NCBI GenBank assembly: GCA_020636135.1
Contig: JACJYK010000003.1
Span: 577,587-641,586 of the forward strand
Origin: Lewinellaceae bacterium
GTDB lineage: Bacteria; Bacteroidota; Bacteroidia; Chitinophagales; Saprospiraceae
Length of the DNA stretch: 64,000 nt
Direction: 5' to 3'
Of the stretch, positions 52,904-61,666 are shown piece by piece (position 1 is the first letter of the stretch; each line of letters begins with the position of its first letter). Under the pieces are notes generated by a model. That model was not told the DNA's origin, made no database searches, and saw nothing but the letters and a program-made list of their open reading frames with translations. Made by a program: the position numbers and the translations under genes.

Positions 52904-53746
52904 TTATTGAAATATTGGTTGGGAGCCTAATATTGAATAGTATTGATGATATAAGCCTTCTCTCGCTACCTTATATTTTGTTTCCGGAGACTGTTGTTGA
53001 TTAACTAAAGCTTTGAGGTCATCATCCATGAACATGCCATATGTTAGAATGATAAATTGGCCCGAATTTGTATCTTTGTATATTTTGTGTTTATTTATGT
53101 TGCATGCAATTATTAATTCATTTGAGCTAAAGCTATGCTTCCTTTCCTGGAATTCTTGTCTATTTTGAATTGAATAATCGCGAATAAATTTACGATAGTC
53201 TATTGAATTGAAACCAGTCCGAATATATTCAAATAAAATATACCCAGTTACATTAATGTGTATAACTGCGACAAGTGCATATGTAGTAATAATTACAAGG
53301 ACGAGTGCATCAAAATTTTGATAGAAACCAAAGAAGAAGGCCATTTTACCTATCGCTAATAATGCAATTAGGCTCAGTAGAAATCCCTTTAGCAGCTTTG
53401 GCTTTATTTGTTTCCTTCTCAATTTTTCATATTGGATTTCATCGTTAATTAATGCTAGTTCGATATCTAATTCTTTTATGCGTTTTTGAAATAGGTGGGC
53501 CCCAAATGCTAATATTATATCTAATAAGACAAGTAGAATTGCAAACCATGGTTGGAAAGCGCCATAGGAATATAACATGAACATTCCATAAACTTCCAAA
53601 AGTAGAACTATGAAGAAAAGTAAAGAATATGACAAAGTATATCTACTTGAGAATAATCCAGGATGAACAAATCCCCCTTCAGTCATTGGTTTTTTCTTTG
53701 TGTATAGATAGTACTCTTTCGTTTCTTTGGATGGTTCGAATTGCAT
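52904..53746 (-). CDS. Four-helix membrane protein of unknown function
   Basis: A 280-residue inner-membrane protein. Two helical hairpins: residues ~37-55 and 60-84, then ~118-140 and 145-170, separated by a charged coiled stretch (FQKRIKELDIELALINDEIQ). The C-terminal ~110 residues are soluble (FIILTYGMFMDDDLKALVNQ). First gene of the six-gene run; ATG at 53746. A 19-bp palindrome lies 54 bp upstream. No family recognised. Confidence 0.75.
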   Translation of the reverse strand: MQFEPSKETKEYYLYTKKKPMTEGGFVHPGLFSSRYTLSYSLLFFIVLLLEVYGMFMLYSYGAFQPWFAILLVLLDIILAFGAHLFQKRIKELDIELALINDEIQYEKLRRKQIKPKLLKGFLLSLIALLAIGKMAFFFGFYQNFDALVLVIITTYALVAVIHINVTGYILFEYIRTGFNSIDYRKFIRDYSIQNRQEFQERKHSFSSNELIIACNINKHKIYKDTNSGQFIILTYGMFMDDDLKALVNQQQSPETKYKVAREGLYHQYYSILGSQPIFQ

Positions 53747-53799
53747 CTTGGGTTGTGTTTGAGTTTTAGTATACTAGTTGTTCAAAACTCCAATAATAC

Positions 53800-53818
53800 A
53801 AACTTTGAGTCAAAGTTT
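53800..53818. promoter_or_regulatory. 19-bp palindrome upstream of the six-gene run
   Basis: AAACTTTGA-G-TCAAAGTTT, perfect over 9+9 bases, 54 bp before the start of the membrane-protein gene (53746, minus strand). No T-tract follows on either strand, so it is better read as a binding site for a dimeric regulator than as a terminator. Confidence 0.4.
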
Positions 53819-54064
53819 GACCTGATTTTAGTCTCTTAGGGCGCTTATCTTACTCATAGGTTTTAGATTAAGAGATCTGCTTATGGTATATCGAAAAGTA
53901 TTATGAATAGTACGATTCATTACCTGCATAACATCAACATATTGTAATTATGTGAAAGTATGAAAGTGGATTCTGAAACAAAGAAACTTTGCACCCCACC
54001 AAAGGTAGTAGATCGGTATTTTTGATCACAGATCAATCTCAATCTCGTTATTACATATGTATTT
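53819..54064. other. AT-rich gap with an FNR-like palindrome
   Basis: No gene is supported. 54022-54039 holds TTGATCACAGATCAATCT, which contains the palindrome TTGATC-ACA-GATCAA. The same 18 bases occur inverted at 59654-59671, so the two copies flank the 54-59.7 kb gene block. The half-sites resemble Crp/Fnr boxes but the spacing is one base longer than the classical TTGAT-N4-ATCAA. Confidence 0.4.
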
Positions 54065-54518
54065 TGTTGCCTTCCCCGAGAATGTTGCCTTCCCCGAGAA
54101 AGCATCGAGGCTGATTACTCACACAGTGGTGAAAGCGTCGTTCGGATCATGATTGAACTGGTATGGGAAAGAGGCATACCGCGAGCAATCCGTTTAGATA
54201 ACGGTCCGGAGTTCCGGGGAAACACCTTTACCATTTGGTGTAAAGACCTGAATATAAACATCCTATTTATTCAGCAAGGTAAGCCAATGCAAAACGCTTA
54301 TACCGAACGATTCAACTGATTATTCAGAGAAGATGTACTGGATCCCTACTTATTCGAAGATCTCGAACGGTTGCGCAAACTGTCCGAAGAATGGAGTGAA
54401 TATTACAATTTGAATCATCCACATAGTAGACTGAATGGATTGTCACCATTGAATTACAAAAATCAAATAAATTTGAATCTGTCTATTTTAAACGTGTCCT
54501 AATTTCGGGAAGGCTACA
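54065..54518 (+). mobile_element. IS3-family remnant
   Basis: The left end TGTTGCCTTCCCCGAGAA is present as a perfect 18-bp tandem pair (54065-54082 and 54083-54100). The right end is the imperfect inverse of it: read on the minus strand from 54518 it begins TGTAGCCTTCCCGAAATTAG. Only ~450 bp remain between, holding the 3' part of a transposase gene, so the element lost orfA and most of orfB and is immobile. Confidence 0.75.
54107..54502 (+). pseudogene. IS3-type transposase OrfB fragment with internal stop
   Basis: About 130 codons of the integrase core (rve) domain: RLDNGPEFRG around the second catalytic Asp, then GKPMQNAYTERFN with the third catalytic Glu, then a TGA stop at 54317-54319 replacing the expected residue, then LFREDVLDPYLFEDLERL and NHPHSRLNGLSPLNYK to a TAA. 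The first ~150 residues are missing. Clearly decayed. Confidence 0.85.
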
Positions 54519-54638
54519 CCTCCACTGCGAATCCATAGGTAATCAAGATATGTTCTAGAGAAGATCAAATTAAAGCGGTACCACAATCAATATGTTCATC
54601 TAGAAGCGATATCGATAGATGAGTTTTAATTGATATTA

Positions 54639-55280
54639 TTAAAACTCATCTTTTAATGCTTTCAAAATATAGGGAGAAATCCCCCCATAAATAATCTCAT
54701 TAACGGTCAAATATCCAATTATCTTTCTATTTTTAACTATCATAGGAGGGGTAGAGGCAATATCGTTAAATGCACTGTAAGCACTGATATCACTGCCAAA
54801 TTTTCCAATCTCATTCCATATGCTATTTGAAGAAATAATGCTACCATATGTTCCGATCTCATTGAAAATAGAGTTTAAATTTAACTCGTTAGTCAGTGTA
54901 CCTAAAAATGTATTATCAACGTCTTGAGCAAATATAGAAGCTCCTCTAAGCAATGTGATTACTTCACTGTACTGATAGTTTGAAGATTGATTGTATGAAT
55001 TGCTCGAGTTAATCTGCACGACGTTTATGGTTTCCTTTACGCCGTCAACTTTCATCACATAGCCACCTGATGTTTTGTATATCATCACTTGAGGTGAATA
55101 AGCATAATGATACAAATAGGAATATGATGATTGTTGCCAAACCTGCCCGTTCATCATTTTGAAAATAGTTTCACCTTCCCAGCCATCAAATTCCCCATCG
55201 ATCCGAGTTTCAATAATTTGCGCATTTAAATGTAAAATAAAAGCAAAAGTTGCTAAAATCAATGACAAAAGTGTTTTCAT
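54639..55280 (-). CDS. Secreted protein with repeated SIFNEIG-YGS motifs
   Basis: A 213-residue exported protein (signal MKTLLSLILATFAFILHLNA). Residues ~22-90 form an N-terminal domain with DGEFDGWEGETIFKMMNGQV and QQSSYSYLYHYAYSPQVMIY; residues ~120-200 form a second with three related repeats: LNSIFNEIGTYGSIISS, NSIWNEIGKFGSDISA and YSAFNDIASTPPMIV, then a GYLTVNE strand. The same two domain types are seen in other bacterial hypothetical proteins; their function is unknown to me. Alone on its transcript, or first after the IS remnant. Confidence 0.7.
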   Translation of the reverse strand: MKTLLSLILATFAFILHLNAQIIETRIDGEFDGWEGETIFKMMNGQVWQQSSYSYLYHYAYSPQVMIYKTSGGYVMKVDGVKETINVVQINSSNSYNQSSNYQYSEVITLLRGASIFAQDVDNTFLGTLTNELNLNSIFNEIGTYGSIISSNSIWNEIGKFGSDISAYSAFNDIASTPPMIVKNRKIIGYLTVNEIIYGGISPYILKALKDEF

Positions 55281-55354
55281 ATATGATTATTTAGTTGTAA
55301 TAACCTCTTTATTTCTTGACAATCCGTTCGTTTACTGAATATTAAATTGTACCG

Positions 55355-55545
55355 TTAATTAAATAATATGCTTAAAAGGACTCCAATCATTCCCATGAAT
55401 AGTACGAACAGCGCCTGAAAGATAAATGCCAGAATAAAAGGACAAAAGACATCCCAATCCCCAATTTTTCATCCTCTCCTGAAGTTTTTATTAAACCGTA
55501 TCGATTTAGGATCATCATACTCAATAATAAGAAGATAAATAACAT
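55355..55545 (-). pseudogene. Small two-helix membrane protein gene with a one-base deletion
   Basis: The ATG at 55545 begins MLFIFLLLSMMILNRYGLIK then TSGEDEK. Within the run AAAAA at ~55467-55471 the frame breaks; adding one A would continue as IGDWDVFCPFILAFIF, then QALFVLFMGMIGVLLSILFN and stop at 55355, giving a 63-residue protein with two membrane helices. The start is 20 bp behind the WG-repeat gene, so it is its operon partner. Either a true pseudogene, a slippage site or a sequencing error in the homopolymer. Confidence 0.55.
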
Positions 55546-55565
55546 GATAAGTTCATTATACTTTG

Positions 55566-57410
55566 CTATTCAATACATTGATTTAATAAATTCCCATTGG
55601 AGTCGTACCAAATATTGTCATTGCATAGTATGTAATTGCCAATAAATTTTACGCTATAATACTCATTAGGAATAATAGAGTTATTCATATTATCAATAAC
55701 ACCCAAAGAGCCTGAAGAGAAACTATAATAGGCAGCTGAACCAATTCCATATTCTCCTTCAGGAGCCGTTATAAATAAGCCATTGGCGTTATCTACATAA
55801 TTAATGTAAAAATAGTTTAGTGGTATTATGACATCACCTTTTTTATCTATAATTCCAGTCTTGCCACCATCTATTATGCAATTAAGTTCACATTTTTTCT
55901 CACCTTTAATATTCGCATAATACATGGTTGTAGTATCATTGCCTTGAATATATTTAAAATCAGAAATAACATCATAATTATATTGTACTACGATATTATC
56001 TCTTGCATCTATAAGTCCAAACTTATTAAATTTATTTGATATGAATAGATGTTGTTTTGTTATTTTACTAAACTCGAATTGCGATATTTCTTTTTGCTCT
56101 GCTAAACTATAGTACCTATTGATTCCATTCCATGTATGATATGTCAAAATATTATTTTCAATATCTGTTCCATAAGCAGCAGAAGGCAATTTAATCTCTT
56201 TAAAATTGTCGTTAATATTTATTAGATAGTTATCTGGATATCGCCATCCCTTTACATAAGGCTTCTTATAAACTTCAATGTATTGATATTTAAAAGGTGT
56301 TAGTAACGTACCTAAAGGATCTCCAATAGCCCAACATTTTTTTTGGTCCTCGCAAGAAAGTCTATATGCATAATAATCATCGAATAAGTATACTATTTCA
56401 CTGTAGGTTGGGTCTACAACAAATTTACCCTCTTTATTTATAATTCCATATTCTCCCCCTTCCCATCTAGATCCTAATGAGCTCCCTTGGTATTCTCCTC
56501 CGTAAACCACTATTGCATGATCTCCGTGAAAACTATAACAATTATCAAAATAGGTATTGATAATTATGTCTTCCAATTTGTTTACATATCCACAAGATGT
56601 AGTGTAATTGGAGTTATATACATTGTATATTAGAAGTTCTTTATTTTGCTTTAGTTTTGAATAATCTTGAACTAATCCTATAAGCCCAGATGATGCTGTC
56701 TTAAATACATATTTGTTATTAAGTATCGTATCTGAGACAATTATGGTGGCAGGGAAAAAATCAAGATCCTTATAGGGACGATATGATTTCGTTTGATAAA
56801 AGGTATCTGCTTTTAAGTTATATGATAGCTTATCGAAATTGAATTCAAATTTTGATATCTCTTTATCGTTATCAATATAAATATTATTTAGGAAGGCGAT
56901 ATGTTTGTAGCTGTTATACTTTTTGGGTTGATTTAGAATGTCAATTATCAATTTGATTCTACCAACTATTGAATCATTGTATATACTTGGCTTGTAGTTT
57001 ATAAGCTCTGGAAGACAAAAGTAATCAGTTAAGTTGCGATTGAGTTCAGGATGGGTGCTAAGATTTTGAAAACATTTGGGTGATAAATATTTATTATAAT
57101 TTAGTTGATAATATAAGTTGTACAATATATACTTATTGAGTATGGAATATTTTGTTAATAATATTTTATTGTCAGACCTATTAAAGTGAGTTACTTTTAA
57201 TATGTATTTAGTCCCAATCATTAATAAAAACAGTGAGGAAATTAGTATTAAAAAGTAATTAGTTTGCTTTTTTATATATATATATAGTAATATAACAAAG
57301 AATGCAATAATATATAATAACTGGGTATTAAATATGAAATAATGTGATATAAAACTTTCAAATGAAATACCTATTATTGCGGTCAATATGGTTAGATATA
57401 ATCGTCTCAT
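55566..57410 (-). CDS. WG-repeat membrane protein
   Basis: A 614-residue protein. Three membrane helices at residues ~5-70 (SHYFIFNTQLLYIIAFFVIL region). Then ~150 residues without recognised domain, then WG-type repeats through the C-terminal ~330 residues: YGIINKEGKFVVDPTYSEI, FGLIDARDNIVVQYNYDVI, TGIIDKKGDVIIPLNYFYI and LGVIDNMNNSIIPNEYYSV. WG repeats form a beta-propeller-like surface; function in Bacteroidota is unknown. ATG at 57410, 7 bp after the neighbouring gene's stop. Confidence 0.85.
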   Translation of the reverse strand: MRRLYLTILTAIIGISFESFISHYFIFNTQLLYIIAFFVILLYIYIKKQTNYFLILISSLFLLMIGTKYILKVTHFNRSDNKILLTKYSILNKYILYNLYYQLNYNKYLSPKCFQNLSTHPELNRNLTDYFCLPELINYKPSIYNDSIVGRIKLIIDILNQPKKYNSYKHIAFLNNIYIDNDKEISKFEFNFDKLSYNLKADTFYQTKSYRPYKDLDFFPATIIVSDTILNNKYVFKTASSGLIGLVQDYSKLKQNKELLIYNVYNSNYTTSCGYVNKLEDIIINTYFDNCYSFHGDHAIVVYGGEYQGSSLGSRWEGGEYGIINKEGKFVVDPTYSEIVYLFDDYYAYRLSCEDQKKCWAIGDPLGTLLTPFKYQYIEVYKKPYVKGWRYPDNYLININDNFKEIKLPSAAYGTDIENNILTYHTWNGINRYYSLAEQKEISQFEFSKITKQHLFISNKFNKFGLIDARDNIVVQYNYDVISDFKYIQGNDTTTMYYANIKGEKKCELNCIIDGGKTGIIDKKGDVIIPLNYFYINYVDNANGLFITAPEGEYGIGSAAYYSFSSGSLGVIDNMNNSIIPNEYYSVKFIGNYILCNDNIWYDSNGNLLNQCIE

Positions 57411-57416
57411 ATTTTG

Positions 57417-57950
57417 TTAATTCATTATTTCGAAAGAAAATTTTAGCGCATTGAATTTGGTTATCAAATCATGTCTTGATCCTACTTGAATCAGTATTGA
57501 TTTCTTCTCTTTCAAGAATATGATCGCTTTTGTAGGTATCCCCATTTGTTCAAATGAATACTCGAGTGCTGGTACGCCTTTATAAGTTATATTCTTATAG
57601 TCCAGACCACTGGTAGCTAGTTGGCTGGCATATGACTCTAAAAATTGTTTTTCAAAGTGGGAATAAGTGCTTGGTAACAAGCTGGTATAACTATCCGAAA
57701 GATCATTGATATTGATATTAGTGATTGCTACATATTCTGGGTTATCTTTATTCTCTAAACAGATGTACGCACCAAGTATTTCATTTCCTTGCGATTTTAT
57801 CATTTTTATGAAATTAGTATTTTCGACTAATGTGCATGGACAAGCAACTCTGAAGCCAGCAGCCTTTAAGGATTGAATGTTATTTTGCCCAAATGCAACA
57901 ACTGAAACGGAAAATAATGCGATGGCCCCAATGTATTTCATATTCTTCAT
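57417..57950 (-). CDS. Exported protein of unknown function
   Basis: A 177-residue secreted protein. The Met at 57950 begins a clean signal peptide (MKNMKYIGAIALFSVSVVAF, cleavage after GQ); the ten-residue upstream extension lacks signal features. The mature protein has two Cys close together (VACPCTLVEN) and an alternating strand pattern near the end (TKAIIFLKEKKSILIQVGS). Fold resembles small PsbP/DUF1795-like proteins by size and strand order, but this is not secure. Same operon as the 347-residue protein and the WG protein. Confidence 0.65.
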   Translation of the reverse strand: MKNMKYIGAIALFSVSVVAFGQNNIQSLKAAGFRVACPCTLVENTNFIKMIKSQGNEILGAYICLENKDNPEYVAITNININDLSDSYTSLLPSTYSHFEKQFLESYASQLATSGLDYKNITYKGVPALEYSFEQMGIPTKAIIFLKEKKSILIQVGSRHDLITKFNALKFSFEIMN

Positions 57951-57987
57951 GATTAGTTGTTTTAAGATTAGAAGATTCAAATCATAA

Positions 57988-59031
57988 TTACTTCCATTTA
58001 TTTTGGATGATTAAACTATTAAGTATCGAATTTATAACTGGTTCATACTTTGAGATATTCGATTGTAATTCATTTTCAAAACTGAATATCATGCCACCAA
58101 TATTGATAAAATAGTGCTTATATATTACGATTGATGAAATGAATTGTGTTTTCATATCTATTGTCCCTCTTGAAATGGTACCCATGACCTGAATGATCAT
58201 TCCAGGTTGACCATCAAATTTAGTTATTCTATAGTTTTTACTCAAAATGGTCGATAGGCCAAGAGATTTGATAAATACTTCTGCATAATCTTCGGTGATC
58301 ATTTCATCAGCTAAATCATATTCAAATTGCTGTGATTTATAATAGTTTACCTCTTCACGTGATAAGTTCGGGTTTTCTTCTAATAGTGCCTTATACATAT
58401 CTTTTATTAATACTGTAAAGCTGCAATCTCCGATCGGGCTTTCATATAAATAAACAATGTGCGGCCGTTTTCCTTCCTTCTTACTCCAACTCAGCGGACA
58501 GGTTAAATTTAGTTCTAATCCACTGGATTTTGGATGGTCTTTGGTGTCTACGGTTTGGATAAAACCATCCTTTATTTCAGTATAAGGGTTACTTCTATAA
58601 GTCGGATTGTGCGCTAATATGATTTTGATATTTTCTACGGTTGTTTCGTCTTTACCTTTGATTTTGCTATTGGTAAAGTTATTCAGATAATCCATGGCCA
58701 CGTTTCTGGTAACTCCCTCGTAATTAAGTAATGGTTTCATTTGTATTTCAAGCTTCTCCTTGTATTCTTCGACAGTAATCTCCATTGCTTGGGCCATTTC
58801 TTCTTCCATTGCGTCCAATGTCGTTCTAAAAGCCAGATTAAAGCGCATCTTCGACAAGGTCACTTCCTTAGCAAGATCAGGATATGTGTCGGATATGTAC
58901 TCCAGAGCCCAAAAGACACCATACGAATAACCAATGGCCTTTGAAATGTCAAGGTAATATTGCTGATCTTTAGTCTGGCTGCTTGCATTTATAGAAAGAA
59001 GTATTAATATAATTGCCAAAATGGATTTCAT
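57988..59031 (-). CDS. Exported protein of unknown function
   Basis: A 347-residue secreted protein; the ATG at 59031 starts the signal peptide (MKSILAIILILLSINASSQ). Residues ~25-120 are helical (SKMRFNLAFRTTLDAMEEEM); residues ~165-347 are alpha/beta with SGLELNLTCPLSWSKKEGKR and a final helix that begins SNISKYEPVINSILN. The C-terminal half shares its outline with the 177-residue neighbour (short Cys-containing strand followed by a YKGVPALE / FDGQPGMI strand), so the two may be related. First gene of this minus-strand run. Confidence 0.65.
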   Translation of the reverse strand: MKSILAIILILLSINASSQTKDQQYYLDISKAIGYSYGVFWALEYISDTYPDLAKEVTLSKMRFNLAFRTTLDAMEEEMAQAMEITVEEYKEKLEIQMKPLLNYEGVTRNVAMDYLNNFTNSKIKGKDETTVENIKIILAHNPTYRSNPYTEIKDGFIQTVDTKDHPKSSGLELNLTCPLSWSKKEGKRPHIVYLYESPIGDCSFTVLIKDMYKALLEENPNLSREEVNYYKSQQFEYDLADEMITEDYAEVFIKSLGLSTILSKNYRITKFDGQPGMIIQVMGTISRGTIDMKTQFISSIVIYKHYFINIGGMIFSFENELQSNISKYEPVINSILNSLIIQNKWK

Positions 59032-59773
59032 CTTATTATTAATGTTTTGTTGATGCAATTTTACTGGATCTAATAAAACAGTGTAGTTTATATTGACTTA
59101 ATTCTCACAAGCTTTATAGATTACAAGAAGCAGTATCAAGATAATGGTAAGTACAATTTGCCAAATTATCATTTTACCTGCTTCTTTCACAGCTTCTTTC
59201 GCTCCAGCTTATTATTATATAGTATGATGAAGTGTTATATGTTCTACATACAGATGTAAATTGTCTTCTCATATTCATTGTAGGTTTTATGAATTGTGCT
59301 TTGATTGGGTGAATGCTCTATACCTAAGGAAGCAAACAATGTGCAATTACTTAACATCCTCACTTAGTTGTTGAGATATTCATTGCTATAAATGAAGGTT
59401 CGCTATTAGAGATCTAACCTTTAATAACTCTGCGTCTTGAATTTTGACATTTGTAATTTATTAAATTTTCTCGTCACATTTTAGCCTGTTTCTTTGTGCC
59501 TATATGATAGCCTTAGGTAGTATATGCAATATATAATGTAGGAACAAAGTATAAAATGAAGAATAAAAGAGTGCTAAAATATAAAAAGAACAAATATAAA
59601 GTAGATTTGGCTTGCTACTGCAGGATTGTCCTAGATGACAAACGAAAGATAACAGATTGATCTGTGATCAATTGTTATTGATTTGTTTCAAGAGGCCCAA
59701 GCAATGAATAAAAATATAATTGTAATATCCTTGGTGATTACAGTTTGATCATCGAACCTGAACACTTTGGCTT
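59032..59773. other. AT-rich gene-free stretch, right border of the accessory region
   Basis: About 740 bp without a supported gene. A 24-codon minus-strand frame at 59098-59172 encodes a single hydrophobic helix (MIIWQIVLTIILILLLVIYK) and could be a tiny membrane peptide, but nothing else supports it. 59654-59671 is the inverted copy of the FNR-like palindrome at 54022-54039. Base composition changes back to GC-rich from ~59,760. Confidence 0.45.
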
Positions 59774-60109
59774 ATGGGACGCATCTACTCCTTTTCCGGT
59801 ACCCTCCTTGGCTCCGTTTCCAGCAACCGCTTCTACAATGCCAGTGGTATCGAAATCGGTATGGTGAATCAGGACCGCCTCTACAATGGCTCTGGTCGTC
59901 TGCTGGGTTCGATCCAGGGCGACCGGCTGTACGATGGGAGCGGCAGGCAACTGGGATTGTTGTCTGGCGACCGGCTGTTTGACAGCAAAGGAAACCGGCT
60001 GGGTACCTTACTGGGTGACCAAGTGGTCAATGCTTCGGGGGTGACTATTGCCAGAAGCTCAGGACTATCACGGAAGGAACTGATTCTTTGGTGTTATTTT
60101 TTCTTTTAA
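59774..60109 (+). CDS. Protein of five 16-residue tandem repeats (beta-flower-like)
   Basis: A 111-residue protein built of 16-residue repeats: GTLLGSVSSNRFYNAS, IEIGMVNQDRLYNGSG, RLLGSIQGDRLYDGSG, RQLGLLSGDRLFDSKG and NRLGTLLGDQVVNASG. The pattern (G..x..GDRLYDGSG) fits the short-strand repeat of 4-fold beta-flower proteins, which close into a small propeller-like disc. No signal peptide. The last ~18 residues (ELILWCYFFF) are hydrophobic and unlike the repeats. It is the first GC-rich gene after the AT-rich island; 47 bp upstream of rmuC. Confidence 0.75.
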   Translation: MGRIYSFSGTLLGSVSSNRFYNASGIEIGMVNQDRLYNGSGRLLGSIQGDRLYDGSGRQLGLLSGDRLFDSKGNRLGTLLGDQVVNASGVTIARSSGLSRKELILWCYFFF

Positions 60110-60156
60110 TGTATTCAGTAACTAAATTGGGGTAACCAAATTCAACCAATCATCCC

Positions 60157-61491
60157 ATGAACCTGGAAATCCTAACCCTGGTCCTTAGCCTGTTCACCGC
60201 ACTATTAGTCATTATCCTGCTCTTTCGCCGGCAGCCGGACCCGCTGCAATCCACACGTACCGCCCTGGAAGAATGGGGAAACAGACTCTTTGGTCTCTTC
60301 GGCCCGGAGTTCAAAGCCAACCGGGAGGAAATGGCCCGGCAATCCAAAGATCATTTTGAGCACCTCACCACCCAGCTCATCCGTGCTCAGGAGGAGCAGG
60401 GCAAGCGACTGGAAGCGATGACCAGAGAGATGCAGACCACGAAAGAGCAGACCAACCTGCGCCTGGAGCAATTCCAGGACCGCACCTCGCTGCTGCTCTC
60501 CGAGCTACGCAAAGAGGTTTTTACCCGACTGGAAGCTATCCGCACCGACAACAACCAACAACTGGAAAAGGTACGGCAAACGGTGGACGAGAAATTGCAG
60601 AAGACATTGGAAGAACGCCTCGGTCATTCCTTCCGCCTCGTCCAGGAGTCACTCAACCAGGTACAACAGGGATTGGGTGAGATGCAGTCCCTGGCCCACG
60701 GCGTCGGTGACCTGAAGAGAGTACTGACCAACGTCAAAACCCGCGGCGTGATGGGTGAGCTGCAACTGGGCAATATCCTGGAACAACTCCTCAACCGTGA
60801 TCAGTATGCCGTCAATGTGGCGACAATCCCGGATTCATCGAACTTTGTGGAGTTTGCCATCAAATTCCCCGGCACTTCCGACGACCTGCCCCAGGTATGG
60901 CTGCCCATTGACAGCAAATTCCCTCTGGACAAATATTATGTTCTGGTCGACGCCTATGAAGAAGGAGATGGGGACACCATCCAGCGGGCACAGAAGGAAT
61001 TGTGGCGTACCGTGCGCAGCATGGCCAAAGATATCCATGATAAATACATCGCTCCGCCTTACACCACGGATTTTGGCGTTTTATTCGTTCCCATCGAAGG
61101 ACTGTATGCAGAGATCGTCCGTCAGCCCGAACTGGCAGAAGAACTGCAGCGACAATACCGTATCCTCATCGCCGGACCCACGAACCTGGCCGCCTTTCTC
61201 AATGCCCTGCAGATGGGATTCCGTACGCTGGCCATCGAAAAAAGAAGCAGTGAGGTGTGGTCGCTGCTGGCGCAGGTCAAAACGGAGTTTGGCAAATTTG
61301 GCGCTACCCTGGAAAAAGTCAACACGAAACTAAAACAGGCTTCGGATTCCATGGATAAGGTGAGTGTACGGAGCCGGGCTATCGAACGGAAATTGCGGGA
61401 TGTTGGAGAGTTACCCACTGACGATGAGCCGGCTCAGCTGGATTTCAAATCTATTTTGGACCCGGATGAGTTGTTTGAGAAGGATGGGTGA
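60157..61491 (+). CDS. rmuC: DNA recombination protein RmuC
   Basis: A 444-residue protein: N-terminal membrane helix (residues ~5-22), long coiled coil (~50-185, e.g. HFEHLTTQLIRAQEEQGKRL), then the RmuC nuclease-like domain from ~195 with GELQLGNILEQLLNRDQY, LPIDSKFPLDKYYVL and VPIEGLYAEIV, the conserved core of the family. It limits inversions/rearrangements at short inverted repeats in E. coli, a function of interest in this repeat-rich region. Length is normal. ATG at 60157. Confidence 0.94.
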   Translation: MNLEILTLVLSLFTALLVIILLFRRQPDPLQSTRTALEEWGNRLFGLFGPEFKANREEMARQSKDHFEHLTTQLIRAQEEQGKRLEAMTREMQTTKEQTNLRLEQFQDRTSLLLSELRKEVFTRLEAIRTDNNQQLEKVRQTVDEKLQKTLEERLGHSFRLVQESLNQVQQGLGEMQSLAHGVGDLKRVLTNVKTRGVMGELQLGNILEQLLNRDQYAVNVATIPDSSNFVEFAIKFPGTSDDLPQVWLPIDSKFPLDKYYVLVDAYEEGDGDTIQRAQKELWRTVRSMAKDIHDKYIAPPYTTDFGVLFVPIEGLYAEIVRQPELAEELQRQYRILIAGPTNLAAFLNALQMGFRTLAIEKRSSEVWSLLAQVKTEFGKFGATLEKVNTKLKQASDSMDKVSVRSRAIERKLRDVGELPTDDEPAQLDFKSILDPDELFEKDG

Positions 61492-61620
61492 AGGGAACCA
61501 CAGAGGTACGCAGAGAAGGATAGGTAAGGGAACCACAGAGGTACGCAGAGTACTGCACAGAGTTTCGCAGAGGGAATTTTAAAATATTGGATTGGTGTAA
61601 CATTTTTCGCTAAGGACTGT
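61492..61620. repeat. Short tandem ACCACAGAGGTACGCAGAG repeats
   Basis: GGGAACCACAGAGGTACGCA occurs twice (61494 and 61528 regions), followed by GCACAGAGTTTCGCAGAGGG. This is the inverted form of the CTCTGTG...GGTTAAA words at 17868 and 24560. Intergenic dispersed repeat; no gene. Confidence 0.6.
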
Positions 61621-61666
61621 AACAATTTCGGGTCGAGGAGAATGTGAGATAGGAGTACAGTAAATT

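Noticed and set aside
59098..59172. 24-residue hydrophobic peptide ORF
   Set aside because: Too short to support without homologues or transcription data; mentioned only in the gap description.
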